Below, piece after piece: positions 16,983 to 26,545 of a stretch of 64,000 nt of DNA. The notes below the pieces were generated by a model that was not told the origin of the DNA, ran no database searches, and saw only the letters and a program-made list of their open reading frames with translations. Numbering within the stretch: the first letter of the stretch is position 1; every line of letters starts with the position of its first letter. Source of the DNA: Bin87 sp965204395 (GTDB taxonomy: Bacteria; Chloroflexota; Dehalococcoidia; Lucifugimonadales; UBA3495); assembly GCA_965204395.1 (NCBI GenBank), contig OZ241987.1, forward strand, positions 4,154,001 to 4,218,000, given 5' to 3'. Both the position numbers and the translations under genes were made by a program.

Positions 16983-19900
16983 TACCGCAACTGGCGAGCT
17001 CCTGACTGAACTGGCCAAACTACCACCGGCAGTAACCGAAGCGTACGAAGCCGTCGCGGATGCGATGGGAGAGTCCTTCAGCGACGAGGAACTGGCGTTG
17101 TGGGCCAAGGAAGGCGTCGCCATCGGCACGCAAACCGTGCGGTCCTGGGAATCCGCCGTCGAATACTACAAGGTGAGTCCCGAGGTGGCCCGTTCTCTGG
17201 CGTTCGCATCGTTCATGCAATGGGCACGCTGTGGCACATACCTGTCCCAAGATTCGCCGACGCTGGCGGTTGCGTTCTTCAAGGCAAGCCCGACCATCGT
17301 TACCAACCTGCGGCCGCAGTACATACCGCGATGGGCGGGCCTGGGCCGCTCTCTCTACAAGGGGACGTGGAAGTCCAGCACCCTGGCGGCGCGGTTCTTC
17401 GAGGTGAGTCCCGACCTGGTGCGGAACCTGCCGTTCTGGGACGTAGAGGTGTTCGCGTCGCTGATCGAAGCGTTGTCTTACAAGTCGTACGACGTGGCGG
17501 CAGAGTGCCTGGTGCTGGGCCGCGACGTGCTGCCCGGTATGGGTCGCGAGCGGGAAGCTTTCCTGTCGATGTCTCGGGCACTGACGGACACCAGTTGGCG
17601 GGAGGTCAAGGCCTGCCTGGAGATGGCACCGCGGGCGTTGCAGCACGTGGAGGAAGGCCAGACCGGACGATTCCTGAGGTTGGGCGAAAGGCTGGCGAAG
17701 ATGGGGCTGCGAGACACGTCGCGTTTCCTTTATGACGGAGCGCAAGCGCTGTCGCACGTGTCCGCAGGATCTCAGGGGCACATCCTGGATTTGTGCGAGG
17801 GATTGCTGGCGACGTCGCCCGACGCGGTGCCGCCGTTCCTCAAGAGCCTGGACCCGGTGCTGAACCGCATCACACTGCCGCAGTTGGACCAGTGGTACCA
17901 GCAGGGTGTCGACCTGCTGAACGAAAACCCCGAGAGCGGAATCGCGTTCTTCAAGATCGAATCCAACACCTCGGAATCGATGCTGGAAACGCTGTCGTCG
18001 AGCCTGGACCTGGAACGCGTCAAGGGCATCATGCGGCTCTACACCCGGGCGCTTTCGGGCACCAACATCGAGGTAATGAGCACCGAGGAACTGGTGCGTC
18101 GCCAAATTGGATGGGTTGACCAGGACACGGCGTCTACGGATGGCACCAAGGTGTATCTGCCGCCGATGATCGACAACTACAACGACAAGGCACAGAACTT
18201 CGCCTGGTTCAAGGTGGTTGCGACGCACCAAGTGTCGCACCTTGAATTTGGCAGCTTTGAGTTCAATTTCGAACGGCAGGCCAACATATTCGAGGACCGG
18301 CGGATCCGAATGGAAGAGGCTGCAAAGGCACGGATGGAGGCCATTCGCACCGCCGCCGCCGAGCACTTCCAACTGCAAGACGCCAGCGTGATCTCGGGGC
18401 CGGAGATGGAAGACGGACCCGGTGGGACCATGCGCGTGTACACGGACATCGGCCGGTTCCTGGCGTTGTTCGAGGACCGCCGGATGGCCTTCGACCTGTT
18501 CAGTGTGCTTGAGGACTGCCGATTGGACTACCTGATCAAGACGGACTATCCGGGGATCCGCAGGCCGGCCCTGGATGTGCAGCGCGACGCCCTGGCGCAG
18601 CGACCACGGGTTGAAGAACTGCCGTTGCAGGAGGCGTTGATCGAGTTGCTGGTTCACATGAGCCTCGACCGGTTCGAGGGGCTGCCCGTCCCGCAGGAGT
18701 ATCGCGACGAGGCCATCATGCTGGCGCGGATCATGCACCGGCTACGGACGATACGCGCGTCGATTGAGGACACGGCGGAAGCGTCCCTTCGGGCGTACGA
18801 GATCATCTCCAGACTGAAGAACGAGCAGCAGCCGGAGGACGAGTACCAGCCCGAGGACCTGGATGATCCGGGTGAGTTCTCAGAGGAGGAATACGAGGCG
18901 CTCCTGGACAAGTTGCAGGCCCAAATGGACGAGCAGCAGGGCGAACAGGGTGAGGGAGACCCCTACGAATCTCCGGAACCAGTGGAATACCGGGGCGACT
19001 TCAAGCCCGAGATGGTCCAACTGCTGACGAAGTTGCAGATGGACCAGAGCCAAATGGGCGACGCCGAACCCATGACACAGGAGGAACTGGAGCAGTTGCT
19101 CCAGGACAGCGCCGAGCTGGAACTGGACGCCCAGGAAGGGGACATCGACCAGAGCATGGCGATGTTCGCGCAGAACATCATGAAGGAGGCCGGCGTCCCG
19201 CCGCCGTCCAACGACCCTGGGCGCGGGTACGGACCGATCCTGCACGATGACGACGCGGGCGGCGAGCTGGAAGCGCTGGAGCCCAAGACGTTCGTTTACG
19301 ACGAATGGGACTTCAGGGCGAACGACTACAAACCGCGCTGGTGCATCGTCAAGGAAAAGATCCTGGACGAAGGCGACGTCAACTTCTACAACGACTCGTT
19401 GCGGAACTACTCGTCTTTGCTGGCGCACATCAAGCGGCAGTTCGAGCTGATCATGCCGGAAACGTGGCGCAAGACGTACCGCTTGATTGACGGCGAGGAC
19501 ATCGACCTGAACTCGGCGCTGGAGGCGTGGGCAGACCTGCGGATGAACGTGCCGCCGGACGAGAAGATCTACTGGAGGCGGAACCGCGTGGAGCGGGACG
19601 TGGCCGTGGTCTTCCTGTTGGACATGTCGGCGTCAACGGCCGAGGCCATCGACGAAGGACGGCACTCGGTGGACGACCGGGACGCTCCGGACGATCCGGT
19701 GGAATACATGGTGTGGCTGCGGCGACGGCGGGAAGGCTTGGTGCGGCGCCACTACAAGCGCATCATCGACCTGGAAAGAGAAAGCTGCGCGCTGCTAATC
19801 AACGCCCTTGAGTCCATCGGGGACACCTATGGAATCTACGGGTTCTCCGGCTACGGGCGCGAGAACGTTGAGTTCTACGTCATCAAGGACATCGAAGAGC

Positions 19901-20289
19901 AGTTCAACGACAAAATCAAGAGGCGGATCGACAAGGTCACGCCGCTGCACGCCACGCGGATGGGATCGGCGATCCGGCACGCCATCACCAAGTTGGAGAA
20001 CCAGGATGCGGCGACCAAGATCATGTTCCTGATCAGCGATGGCCGGCCCCAGGACCGGGGATACAGTCGTGAGGGCGTTGAGAAGGAGTACGCGGTCCAC
20101 GATACCCACCAAGCGCTGGTGGAAGCCAAGCGGAAGGAGATCACGCCGTTCTGCCTGACGGTGGACAAGGCGGGGCACGACTATCTCAAGACAATGTGCG
20201 GGGACCTCAACTACGAGGTGTTGGACGACATCTGGGCGTTGCCGGAGCGGCTGCCGATGCTGTACCGGACCTTGACGATGAGTCGGTAA
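16975..20289 (+). CDS. Giant NorD/CbbO-like VWA protein with an N-terminal helical-repeat extension
   Basis: The 1104-residue protein starts at a TTG with a good GGAGG site and overlaps the Nudix gene. The C-terminal VWA domain (from about residue 870) has an intact MIDAS: DMSAS, a later Thr region (TRMGSAIRHA) and ISDGRPQDRGY. The middle carries the NorD/CbbO family segment LEDCRLDYLIKTDYPGIRRP and a long acidic Gln/Glu-rich linker (about 610-720). The first ~330 residues contain helical repeats of about 38 residues with the recurring pattern A-x-x-F-F-x-x-S-P-x-x-x-x-x-L (61-75, 98-112, 138-152). Family NorD proteins are usually 600-800 residues, so the solenoid is an addition. It is the expected partner of the MoxR ATPase. 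Confidence 0.85.
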   Translation: MTNTATGELLTELAKLPPAVTEAYEAVADAMGESFSDEELALWAKEGVAIGTQTVRSWESAVEYYKVSPEVARSLAFASFMQWARCGTYLSQDSPTLAVAFFKASPTIVTNLRPQYIPRWAGLGRSLYKGTWKSSTLAARFFEVSPDLVRNLPFWDVEVFASLIEALSYKSYDVAAECLVLGRDVLPGMGREREAFLSMSRALTDTSWREVKACLEMAPRALQHVEEGQTGRFLRLGERLAKMGLRDTSRFLYDGAQALSHVSAGSQGHILDLCEGLLATSPDAVPPFLKSLDPVLNRITLPQLDQWYQQGVDLLNENPESGIAFFKIESNTSESMLETLSSSLDLERVKGIMRLYTRALSGTNIEVMSTEELVRRQIGWVDQDTASTDGTKVYLPPMIDNYNDKAQNFAWFKVVATHQVSHLEFGSFEFNFERQANIFEDRRIRMEEAAKARMEAIRTAAAEHFQLQDASVISGPEMEDGPGGTMRVYTDIGRFLALFEDRRMAFDLFSVLEDCRLDYLIKTDYPGIRRPALDVQRDALAQRPRVEELPLQEALIELLVHMSLDRFEGLPVPQEYRDEAIMLARIMHRLRTIRASIEDTAEASLRAYEIISRLKNEQQPEDEYQPEDLDDPGEFSEEEYEALLDKLQAQMDEQQGEQGEGDPYESPEPVEYRGDFKPEMVQLLTKLQMDQSQMGDAEPMTQEELEQLLQDSAELELDAQEGDIDQSMAMFAQNIMKEAGVPPPSNDPGRGYGPILHDDDAGGELEALEPKTFVYDEWDFRANDYKPRWCIVKEKILDEGDVNFYNDSLRNYSSLLAHIKRQFELIMPETWRKTYRLIDGEDIDLNSALEAWADLRMNVPPDEKIYWRRNRVERDVAVVFLLDMSASTAEAIDEGRHSVDDRDAPDDPVEYMVWLRRRREGLVRRHYKRIIDLERESCALLINALESIGDTYGIYGFSGYGRENVEFYVIKDIEEQFNDKIKRRIDKVTPLHATRMGSAIRHAITKLENQDAATKIMFLISDGRPQDRGYSREGVEKEYAVHDTHQALVEAKRKEITPFCLTVDKAGHDYLKTMCGDLNYEVLDDIWALPERLPMLYRTLTMSR

Positions 20290-20314
20290 AAGCCGACCAA
20301 CATGGCAAGGTTTA

Positions 20315-20337
20315 GGGCGGGTCCATTGGGCCCGCCC
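20315..20337. terminator. Bidirectional intrinsic terminator
   Basis: A 10-bp stem (20315-20324 with 20328-20337, one G-U pair) around an ATT loop, followed by a T-rich stretch. It lies between the convergent VWA and cinA genes. Confidence 0.7.
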
Positions 20338-20367
20338 TCGTTGTTGTCGGGTATGCCTTGCGGCGGA

Positions 20368-21603
20368 CTAGGGAGACACAGTTGTGATCAGCTTGCGCAG
20401 TTCGGTGAGGGCGGTGTTGCAGGAACGCCGCTTGATGACCAGGCGACGCGGCGGCGTGCGCAGAGGGAACTCGTGGACGTCCTCGCCATGAGAGATGGCG
20501 ATGTGGATGGTGCCCGGGCGGTGTCCTTCGAATTCGCGGGGGCCGAGCACGCCGGTTACGCCGAGACCGAAATCGGATCCGGCTGAGGTCTGAGCAGCGA
20601 GGGCCATAGCGTTGGCGGTGGGCTGGCTGACGACGCCGTTGGCGTCCAGGACCGCTGGGGGCACTCCGGCGGCGACGATGGCGTCGGCGGTATAGGCAAC
20701 AGCGCCGCCGCGATACCACTGATCACTGTCGGTGGCCTCGGTGATGGTGTTAGCCAGGAACCCGCCGCTGACGGACTCCATGGTGGCTAGGGTCATGCCC
20801 CGGGCAGTGAGGGCCGCGCCAACGGACAGTTCGGGCGTTTCGTCGTCGTATCCCCAGATATAGGGCGCCAACCGTTCGTGGATGGCGTTTTCGACGGGGG
20901 CGATCATTTCGCGGGCGGTGTCCTCATCGTTGGCGCGGGCGATAATGCGCAGGTGGATGCCGTCGGCTTTGGAGTAGATGCCGAGGTAGGGATTCTCCAG
21001 GCCGAAGTATTCCGAGATGATTTCATCGACGGATGCTTCGCCGAGGCCCAAGGTCTTGATGTTACGGGTGATGGTCACCTCGGAATCGATCATGTCTCTG
21101 AGCTTGGCGTCAATCTCGTCTTGCCACATGGCACGGTTTTCGCCGGGAGGGCCGGGCATGATGATGATGTGCTTGCCGTCCTTTTCCGCCCACCAGCCGG
21201 GCGCGGTGCCGTTGCGGTTGGTGACGAACCGGGCGGATGGGATGAGGTGGGCCTGCTTGACGTTATGAGCAGGCATGTCCTGGCCGCGGTTGCGGAACCA
21301 CTGGCGGAGGTTCTCGATCTCTTCCTGCTGGACCGTAGGTGTCTCGTCGAGGGCAGCGGCCACGGCCTCTCGAGTGAGATCGTCCTGGGTGGGTCCCAGG
21401 CCTCCGGTGGTGAAAATGACGTCCGACCGCTTCATGCCCTGGCGGAACGCCTCGGTGAGCTTGGGGAGATCGTCGCCGATGATGCTGACCCACTGCAACT
21501 GGATCCCGAGGGGGGGGAGGCGGCCGGCGATCCAGCTGGCATTGGTGTCGGTGAGTTCGCCCATCAAGAGCTCGGTGCCGATGGATATGATCTCTGCGTT
21601 CAC
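20368..21603 (-). CDS. cinA: CinA-family protein (competence/damage-inducible; NMN amidase type)
   Basis: The 411 residues comprise the N-terminal MoCF-like domain (MNAEIISIGTELLMGELTDTNASWIAGRL, FTTGGLGPTQDDLTREAVAAAL) and the C-terminal CinA amidase domain (ATMESVSGGFLANTITEATDSDQWYRGG). The usual C-terminal active-site segment reads ESCTGG; here it is ESVSGG, so one cysteine is changed. The family deamidates nicotinamide mononucleotide and cleaves ADP-ribose. It is the last gene of the Gld-like operon, 22 bp after the DUF4340 gene. Confidence 0.88.
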   Translation of the reverse strand: MNAEIISIGTELLMGELTDTNASWIAGRLPPLGIQLQWVSIIGDDLPKLTEAFRQGMKRSDVIFTTGGLGPTQDDLTREAVAAALDETPTVQQEEIENLRQWFRNRGQDMPAHNVKQAHLIPSARFVTNRNGTAPGWWAEKDGKHIIIMPGPPGENRAMWQDEIDAKLRDMIDSEVTITRNIKTLGLGEASVDEIISEYFGLENPYLGIYSKADGIHLRIIARANDEDTAREMIAPVENAIHERLAPYIWGYDDETPELSVGAALTARGMTLATMESVSGGFLANTITEATDSDQWYRGGAVAYTADAIVAAGVPPAVLDANGVVSQPTANAMALAAQTSAGSDFGLGVTGVLGPREFEGHRPGTIHIAISHGEDVHEFPLRTPPRRLVIKRRSCNTALTELRKLITTVSP

Positions 21604-21625
21604 AACAGCCTCCTTGTTTGGCGAC

Positions 21626-22741
21626 TCACGGGCAATCGTAGGGACGGTCGAGCGGGGGATTCGTAACCAGGCAAATGGTGCGCTCGGCTCGAACCGCGTT
21701 GATTACATAAACGATGGGGTCATCGGGGAGTCCGGCGTAACGGACGAAAACCTGGGTGTTGCCCCGGTCGTCGAGGATAGGATTCCCCTCCTGATCGACC
21801 TCGATGTGCTCCATGCCGATGTAGAACTCGAAACTCTTTTCGTGGGTGGTAACCCTGACAATGGTTTCGGGCGGTGCGAGGCCGTATTTCGGATCGTCGG
21901 CACCGTCCTCGTCGACGTGCCAACCGACGAAGTTATCGGGACCGCCGGGCTTGGCGGGCTGGCCGTACCATTGGAGCTGCAGGGGCCACCACTCAGGTGG
22001 AACGACCTGGGACCGCTCACCGCCGATGTCGGCGTACCAGTTCCTATCCTCCGGATTGGGGGTGTAGGTGACCGTCTTCCCCTGGTGGGTGACCGCCAAT
22101 TCCTGGATGTCCCGGAAATCAACGTCATAGAAGTAGCCGAGTTCTAGTGGCGGAGGAATGAATGGCGGGTTGACCGCGAGACAATAAACGACCCTGGCCC
22201 AAATTTCGGGAACCGTGAACAGTTGCGGGTCGCCAACGAGGCGCAGGTAGTTGTAACCCTCGTCGGGAGTGGCGTTGCCGATCCAGAACTCGTACGCCAG
22301 GCCGGTTTCCTCGGTGATCTTGATGATACTTTCAGGAGGGTCGAGGCCGTACTGTGCCGGGTTCTCGATGGTTTCAGAGAGGACGCGGTTCACCTTGGGG
22401 CCGCTTAGCAGCAAAGGCGTGCCGGCCCATTTTTGCTGATAGACCTGCGAGCGCTCTCCCTCTTCTTCAATGAACCATTTTCCTCGCCCTAGGTCCTTGT
22501 CGTAGACGACGAATTGTTCCTCGCCGGAGATCTGGATTGGGGGGTCATCTGAGCATTCGACCAAGTCTCCGGCTTGGCCGCGGTGCGTCACCTCGATGTT
22601 CACGATGGCATCATCGTCGATGCGCCAGGCCCAAGGGGGTTCGTCGCGCGGCTCCGCCCGGTCCCACGGCCTGAAATACAACGCGAGGGCACCGAAGATC
22701 ACCAGGACAAAAACCAGCAGGATGGTCAGACGGATGTTCAT
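21626..22741 (-). CDS. DUF4340 domain protein of a Gld-type ABC system
   Basis: The 371-residue protein has an N-terminal membrane anchor (TILLVFVLVIFGALALYF, residues 6-23) and an external part with two copies of a strand-rich unit. Each unit contains a pattern of the type YGLDPPESIIKI/YGLAPPETIVRVTT followed by FWIG/FYIG. This is the DUF4340 family, which typically follows GldG-like genes, as here. The protein probably sits outside the membrane next to the transporter. Its biochemical role is not known. Confidence 0.85.
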   Translation of the reverse strand: MNIRLTILLVFVLVIFGALALYFRPWDRAEPRDEPPWAWRIDDDAIVNIEVTHRGQAGDLVECSDDPPIQISGEEQFVVYDKDLGRGKWFIEEEGERSQVYQQKWAGTPLLLSGPKVNRVLSETIENPAQYGLDPPESIIKITEETGLAYEFWIGNATPDEGYNYLRLVGDPQLFTVPEIWARVVYCLAVNPPFIPPPLELGYFYDVDFRDIQELAVTHQGKTVTYTPNPEDRNWYADIGGERSQVVPPEWWPLQLQWYGQPAKPGGPDNFVGWHVDEDGADDPKYGLAPPETIVRVTTHEKSFEFYIGMEHIEVDQEGNPILDDRGNTQVFVRYAGLPDDPIVYVINAVRAERTICLVTNPPLDRPYDCP

Positions 22742-22803
22742 GAGCCGTTATGAATCAATCAACAGAAGCAACGGCGCGTTGCCGGGAAATGGTAAGACGG
22801 CGA

Positions 22804-24594
22804 TTAACGCCGGACCCACCAGACCACAACCGCCATGATCGCCATGAGGCCGGGCAGGAGCAGCCATGTGGAGAAGCGAACGAAGTTAAACTCGTTGGCG
22901 TCGAGGTTCCATTCCCGATAAACGAACTCGCGGTCGCGAATGGACACGAGGGAGAAGTCGCCCATCAGGTAGTTCGCTGAATTCAGGAACAGGGCGGCAC
23001 TGGAACCGCGCTGGACGTTGCGATTCGTAATGAAGTCGGAATCGCCGAAAACCGTCATGCCAGCGATCTGGTTGTCCGGCGGCCTTTCCGTGGGCGCGGG
23101 CGTGCCAACGGGCGCGACGATATCGAGGTAGATAGCCGGGAAATACACGCTCTGGGGATCGCCTTCAATGGGTTCGGTACGCTCGATGTCGCTGATCAGG
23201 CGGGCCGACGGCGTGGTCGCCGCGATGGGCACGGGGATGCGTGCGCTGGACTCTTCGATGACGGGTTCCAGGGCAGCGGCGCCGGGCATGAACGCGACCT
23301 GCAAGGGCTGGCCCCGGGGCGCGACGATTTCTGGCGGAGCCTGGGGGTTGTAGATGCCAACCCGTAGGGTGCGCGGCGCGTTGGGTTGGGAACCCTCAAC
23401 GTCCCTGATGTAACTGTCGGTTACCAGGACGCCCCAGAGGGCCAGGAACGCGCGGAAAGTATCGTGGGTATCCGGCTCGGCGAGAAAAATGAGCCTGGCC
23501 CCTTCGCGGCGCGGTTCGCCATCGGGTTGTCTGCCGGCCATATAGAAATTCAGCGCGTCGGCGTGGGCCTGGGGAAGTTCACCGGTGGGCCCGGCTATGA
23601 CCAGTAGCGCTGCGTCGTCGGGGATGGTGACATCCTCCTGGGAGGGGGGCCAGAACAGGGTTTCAACCGCGTAGTTGTCGACCTCCAGGCCGTCCTTGAT
23701 CTGCTGGTACCCGTCGTCCTCCGCCCGGTTGATGTCGCGTTCGCCGTGTCCGGCCAGGAAATAGACCTTTTTCTGTTCGGTTTCCGTTGCTACAAGCAAG
23801 GCCGTGTACAGGTCCTGCTCCAATCGGCTGTAGACCGCATCGGTGGGCTGCACCAGATCGAGCAGATCGGTGCCGACGGCGGCGACGGCGATGGTCTCGT
23901 AGGAAGTTATCCCCTGGCTGCGGGCGAGGTCCGCTTCCTTCTGTGGATCAACGAACTGGTAGGCGAAATTTCCGCTGCGCTTGCTGAATTCGCTGAGCAT
24001 GGTGTCGACCTTGCCCCGGCGCGTCAGCATGTTGATGTCGGGGATTTCATCCGGGTAGTAGGCGATGACGTTGATGGGACGGTCGAGATTATCCAGCAGA
24101 TCCTTGGTGCGGTTGGCCAACGAGAACTGGTTGGTCGCGGTGGTGTCGGCGCGGAAGTGATTCTCGAAGGCGACGTAATTCGCGAGTACGACCAGACCGA
24201 TGAACGCGGCCGTCATCACCACGGTGTTGACACCGTAACGGCCAGTGCGGCTGAAGAACGCAGCGATGACCTGGCTGAAGTATGAGATGGCGACCAACAG
24301 AACGAACGCGGCGCCGATGGCCAGCACAATTCCGCCGTAGAGTTTCAGGGAAGACACGAAGGCGAGCAGCACCGCGCCCGAGATCAGGCCAACCACACCA
24401 GCGATCAGGATGGGGGCGTAGAAAACGGCGACGAAATCGAAAACTGGTTCGATGAACGAGAACAGGGTCCGGGACTGCTCTTCCAGAGCCTGCGGTTCGT
24501 CCGGAGTTGGCTCCGACGGGCCGGCACCCTGGCGATCCCTGCCACGGCGCCGGCGCCAATCTCTGGGAGTTTCGTCGATACGCTGCTGGCTCAT
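22804..24594 (-). CDS. GldG-like ABC-associated membrane protein
   Basis: The 596 residues start with a charged cytoplasmic tail (RDWRRRRGRDRQ). Three or four membrane helices follow (about 50-160), then a large external domain of the GldG type (VIAYYPDEIPDINMLTRRGKVDTML, YFLAGHGERDINRAEDDGYQQIKDGL, VTIPDDAALLVIAGPTG) and one C-terminal helix (TWLLLPGLMAIMAVVVWWVRR). In gliding Bacteroidota GldA/F/G form an ABC complex. In Chloroflexota the same set occurs without gliding genes and its substrate is unknown. It lies 1 bp after the permease gene. Confidence 0.85.
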   Translation of the reverse strand: MSQQRIDETPRDWRRRRGRDRQGAGPSEPTPDEPQALEEQSRTLFSFIEPVFDFVAVFYAPILIAGVVGLISGAVLLAFVSSLKLYGGIVLAIGAAFVLLVAISYFSQVIAAFFSRTGRYGVNTVVMTAAFIGLVVLANYVAFENHFRADTTATNQFSLANRTKDLLDNLDRPINVIAYYPDEIPDINMLTRRGKVDTMLSEFSKRSGNFAYQFVDPQKEADLARSQGITSYETIAVAAVGTDLLDLVQPTDAVYSRLEQDLYTALLVATETEQKKVYFLAGHGERDINRAEDDGYQQIKDGLEVDNYAVETLFWPPSQEDVTIPDDAALLVIAGPTGELPQAHADALNFYMAGRQPDGEPRREGARLIFLAEPDTHDTFRAFLALWGVLVTDSYIRDVEGSQPNAPRTLRVGIYNPQAPPEIVAPRGQPLQVAFMPGAAALEPVIEESSARIPVPIAATTPSARLISDIERTEPIEGDPQSVYFPAIYLDIVAPVGTPAPTERPPDNQIAGMTVFGDSDFITNRNVQRGSSAALFLNSANYLMGDFSLVSIRDREFVYREWNLDANEFNFVRFSTWLLLPGLMAIMAVVVWWVRR

Positions 24595-24595
24595 G

Positions 24596-25309
24596 CTACC
24601 TCCAGCGGCGCGATTCCAGCGCGCGGATCGAGAGGAACAGGAACAGGGCGGTTACCGTGAGGAAATAGACGATGTGCGCCGAGTCGATGATCCCGCTGTC
24701 GAAATCATTGAAGTGGCTGGTGAAGCCGAGCTGGGTGAACACATTTGCCCAGATGCCAGCGACGACCTCGCTGATGAACGCGGTGGCGTACAGGACGACG
24801 AGGATGCCGGTGCCCACGACCGCCGCGATGATTTGGTTGCTGGTCAGGGTTGAGGTGAGGATACCCACGGAGAGCGCGGCCATGCCGTAGAGCACCAACC
24901 CCAGGTATCCGGAGTAGATCGGGCCCGGGTCAGGACTGGCGAAGACCAGCAGCAGGACTACATAATATGAAGTGAGGGCCAGCAGGAACAGCAAGAACAC
25001 CAGGCTGGAGATGTATTTGCCTAGGATGACCTCCCAGTCGCGTACCGGGGAGGTCAAGAGGAGTTCGATGGTACCGAGCTTCTGCTCCTCCGCAAGGAGA
25101 CGCATGGTCAAGGCTGGCGCTAGGGGTATCAGCAGGAAAGTCGCACCTTGGAAGAAGTTGCTCAGGGACGCCTCGGGGAACGGGTTGCCCAGGTCGCGGA
25201 CAAAGAAGAAGCCGCTGAGGGCCATAAATATAAGCGCCACGATGTAGGCCACCGGGCTGCTGAAATAGATCTGAATTTCCTTGAACGCTACAGCGCGGAT
25301 CGTTCGCAT
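24596..25309 (-). CDS. ABC-2-type permease (GldF-like)
   Basis: This 237-residue membrane protein has about six helices and belongs to the ABC-2 exporter permeases: RAVAFKEIQIYFSSPVAYIVALIFMAL at the N-terminus and the signature LLAEEQKLGTIELLLTSPVRDWEVILGKYISS. It lies 6 bp after the ATPase gene and 1 bp before the GldG-like gene, so the three form one complex and one transcription unit. Confidence 0.88.
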   Translation of the reverse strand: MRTIRAVAFKEIQIYFSSPVAYIVALIFMALSGFFFVRDLGNPFPEASLSNFFQGATFLLIPLAPALTMRLLAEEQKLGTIELLLTSPVRDWEVILGKYISSLVFLLFLLALTSYYVVLLLVFASPDPGPIYSGYLGLVLYGMAALSVGILTSTLTSNQIIAAVVGTGILVVLYATAFISEVVAGIWANVFTQLGFTSHFNDFDSGIIDSAHIVYFLTVTALFLFLSIRALESRRWR

Positions 25310-25315
25310 CGTCTG

Positions 25316-26329
25316 CTACGCAAAATCCTCGTCGTCGGTCTCGGAGGTGGTGAGCCTGAGGAAAATCTCCTCAAGGCTCATGCTGTTGACCTGCATGCTG
25401 AGCAGGCTCCATTCGTGGCTGATCACCGTGCGCGATATCTCGTCCCTCAGGTCGAAACCCTCACGGAATTGCACGCGGTAGGCGTTGATGCCCGGACGCG
25501 GATGGTGAGAAACCTCGGTTGCGCCCTCGATGGAACGCAGCACGGGGAGCACTTCAGCCGGTGGGCCGCCGATTTCGACCTCGAGCTGTTCAACGCCTCG
25601 CAGGTGCTGGGCGAGGTTGTTTGGAGTATCGGCGGCGACGATGTGGCCCTCGTGGATGATCAGCACGCGTTCGCAGATCATGCTGACCTCGGGCAGGATA
25701 TGACTGCTCAGCACCACGGTTTGCTCTTGGCCCAGTTCCTGAATCAGACTGCGGGTTTCGACCACCTGGATGGGGTCGATGCCGATGGTGGGTTCGTCGA
25801 GGATCAAAACTTCGGGTTCGTGGAGGATAGCTTGGGCGATGCCAACGCGCTGCCGGAACCCCTTGGACAGCTTTCCGATGAGGGTTTTGTGGTAGTCCCC
25901 TAGACGGCACACATCGATCACGTCGTCGGTGCGACGGCGGATTTGCCGTCCGTTCATGCGGCGCAGGGTGCCCATATATTTCAGGTAGTTGGTGACGGTC
26001 ATCTCCGTGTGCAGGGGGACCGACTCCGGTAGGTAACCGACCCGCTTGCGCACTTCCAACGACTTTTCGACCACGTCGTAGCCATCAAGAGTCACGAATC
26101 CCCGCGTTGGCGGCATGAATCCGGTGAGGATGCGCATGGTGGTGGTCTTGCCGGCGCCGTTGGGTCCCAGGAATCCCAAGATCTCGCCGCGCCGGACGGT
26201 GAAATTCACGTTCTCTACGGCGGGGTTGGGCCCGTAATAGTGCGTGAGATCGCGGACATCGATCATCACGTCTTCGGATGGCAATTCCGCGACGCTGTCA
26301 TCAGTGGTGGGAGCAGTTTCGGAAGCCAT
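25316..26329 (-). CDS. ABC transporter ATP-binding protein (GldA-like)
   Basis: The 337-residue ATPase has Walker A GPNGAGKTTT, a Q-loop (TGFMPPTRG), the signature LSKGFRQRVGIAQA (a variant of LSGGQ), Walker B VLILDEP and the switch histidine SSHI. The extra ~90 C-terminal residues are as in DrrA/GldA-type ATPases. It heads the exporter-like operon that continues with the permease, GldG-like, DUF4340 and cinA genes. Confidence 0.91.
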   Translation of the reverse strand: MASETAPTTDDSVAELPSEDVMIDVRDLTHYYGPNPAVENVNFTVRRGEILGFLGPNGAGKTTTMRILTGFMPPTRGFVTLDGYDVVEKSLEVRKRVGYLPESVPLHTEMTVTNYLKYMGTLRRMNGRQIRRRTDDVIDVCRLGDYHKTLIGKLSKGFRQRVGIAQAILHEPEVLILDEPTIGIDPIQVVETRSLIQELGQEQTVVLSSHILPEVSMICERVLIIHEGHIVAADTPNNLAQHLRGVEQLEVEIGGPPAEVLPVLRSIEGATEVSHHPRPGINAYRVQFREGFDLRDEISRTVISHEWSLLSMQVNSMSLEEIFLRLTTSETDDEDFA

Positions 26330-26510
26330 AAGATTGTCCGTGCCTTAGGGGCTGATTGCTGGGAAATCTGACCGCAGTCAAATGACATACGACGCCGTCG
26401 GCTAGGTGGATTGCCACACCGACGGTTTGGGGTTCCCAGAGCGCTGATTTCGCTTTGAATTGGAGTGGCGGCTATGATATTCTAAACGCCGCATTTTCAC
26501 AAGACGGCGC

Positions 26511-26529
26511 GGCCCCGTCCAACGGGGCC
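26511..26529 (+). terminator. Terminator-like hairpin in the speD leader
   Basis: A perfect 7-bp GC stem GGCCCCG/CGGGGCC with a 5-base loop is followed by GATTTTTC, immediately upstream of the speD start (26546). A -10-like TATGAT lies at 26473-26478, so the hairpin would be in the leader. It may act as an attenuator. Confidence 0.55.
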
Positions 26530-26545
26530 GATTTTTCATTGGGGG

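Noticed and set aside
17020..18738. 572-codon open frame on the minus strand
   Set aside because: It lies wholly antisense to the VWA gene, has His/Arg/Gln-rich composition typical of the complement of a GC-rich gene, and no recognisable motif.
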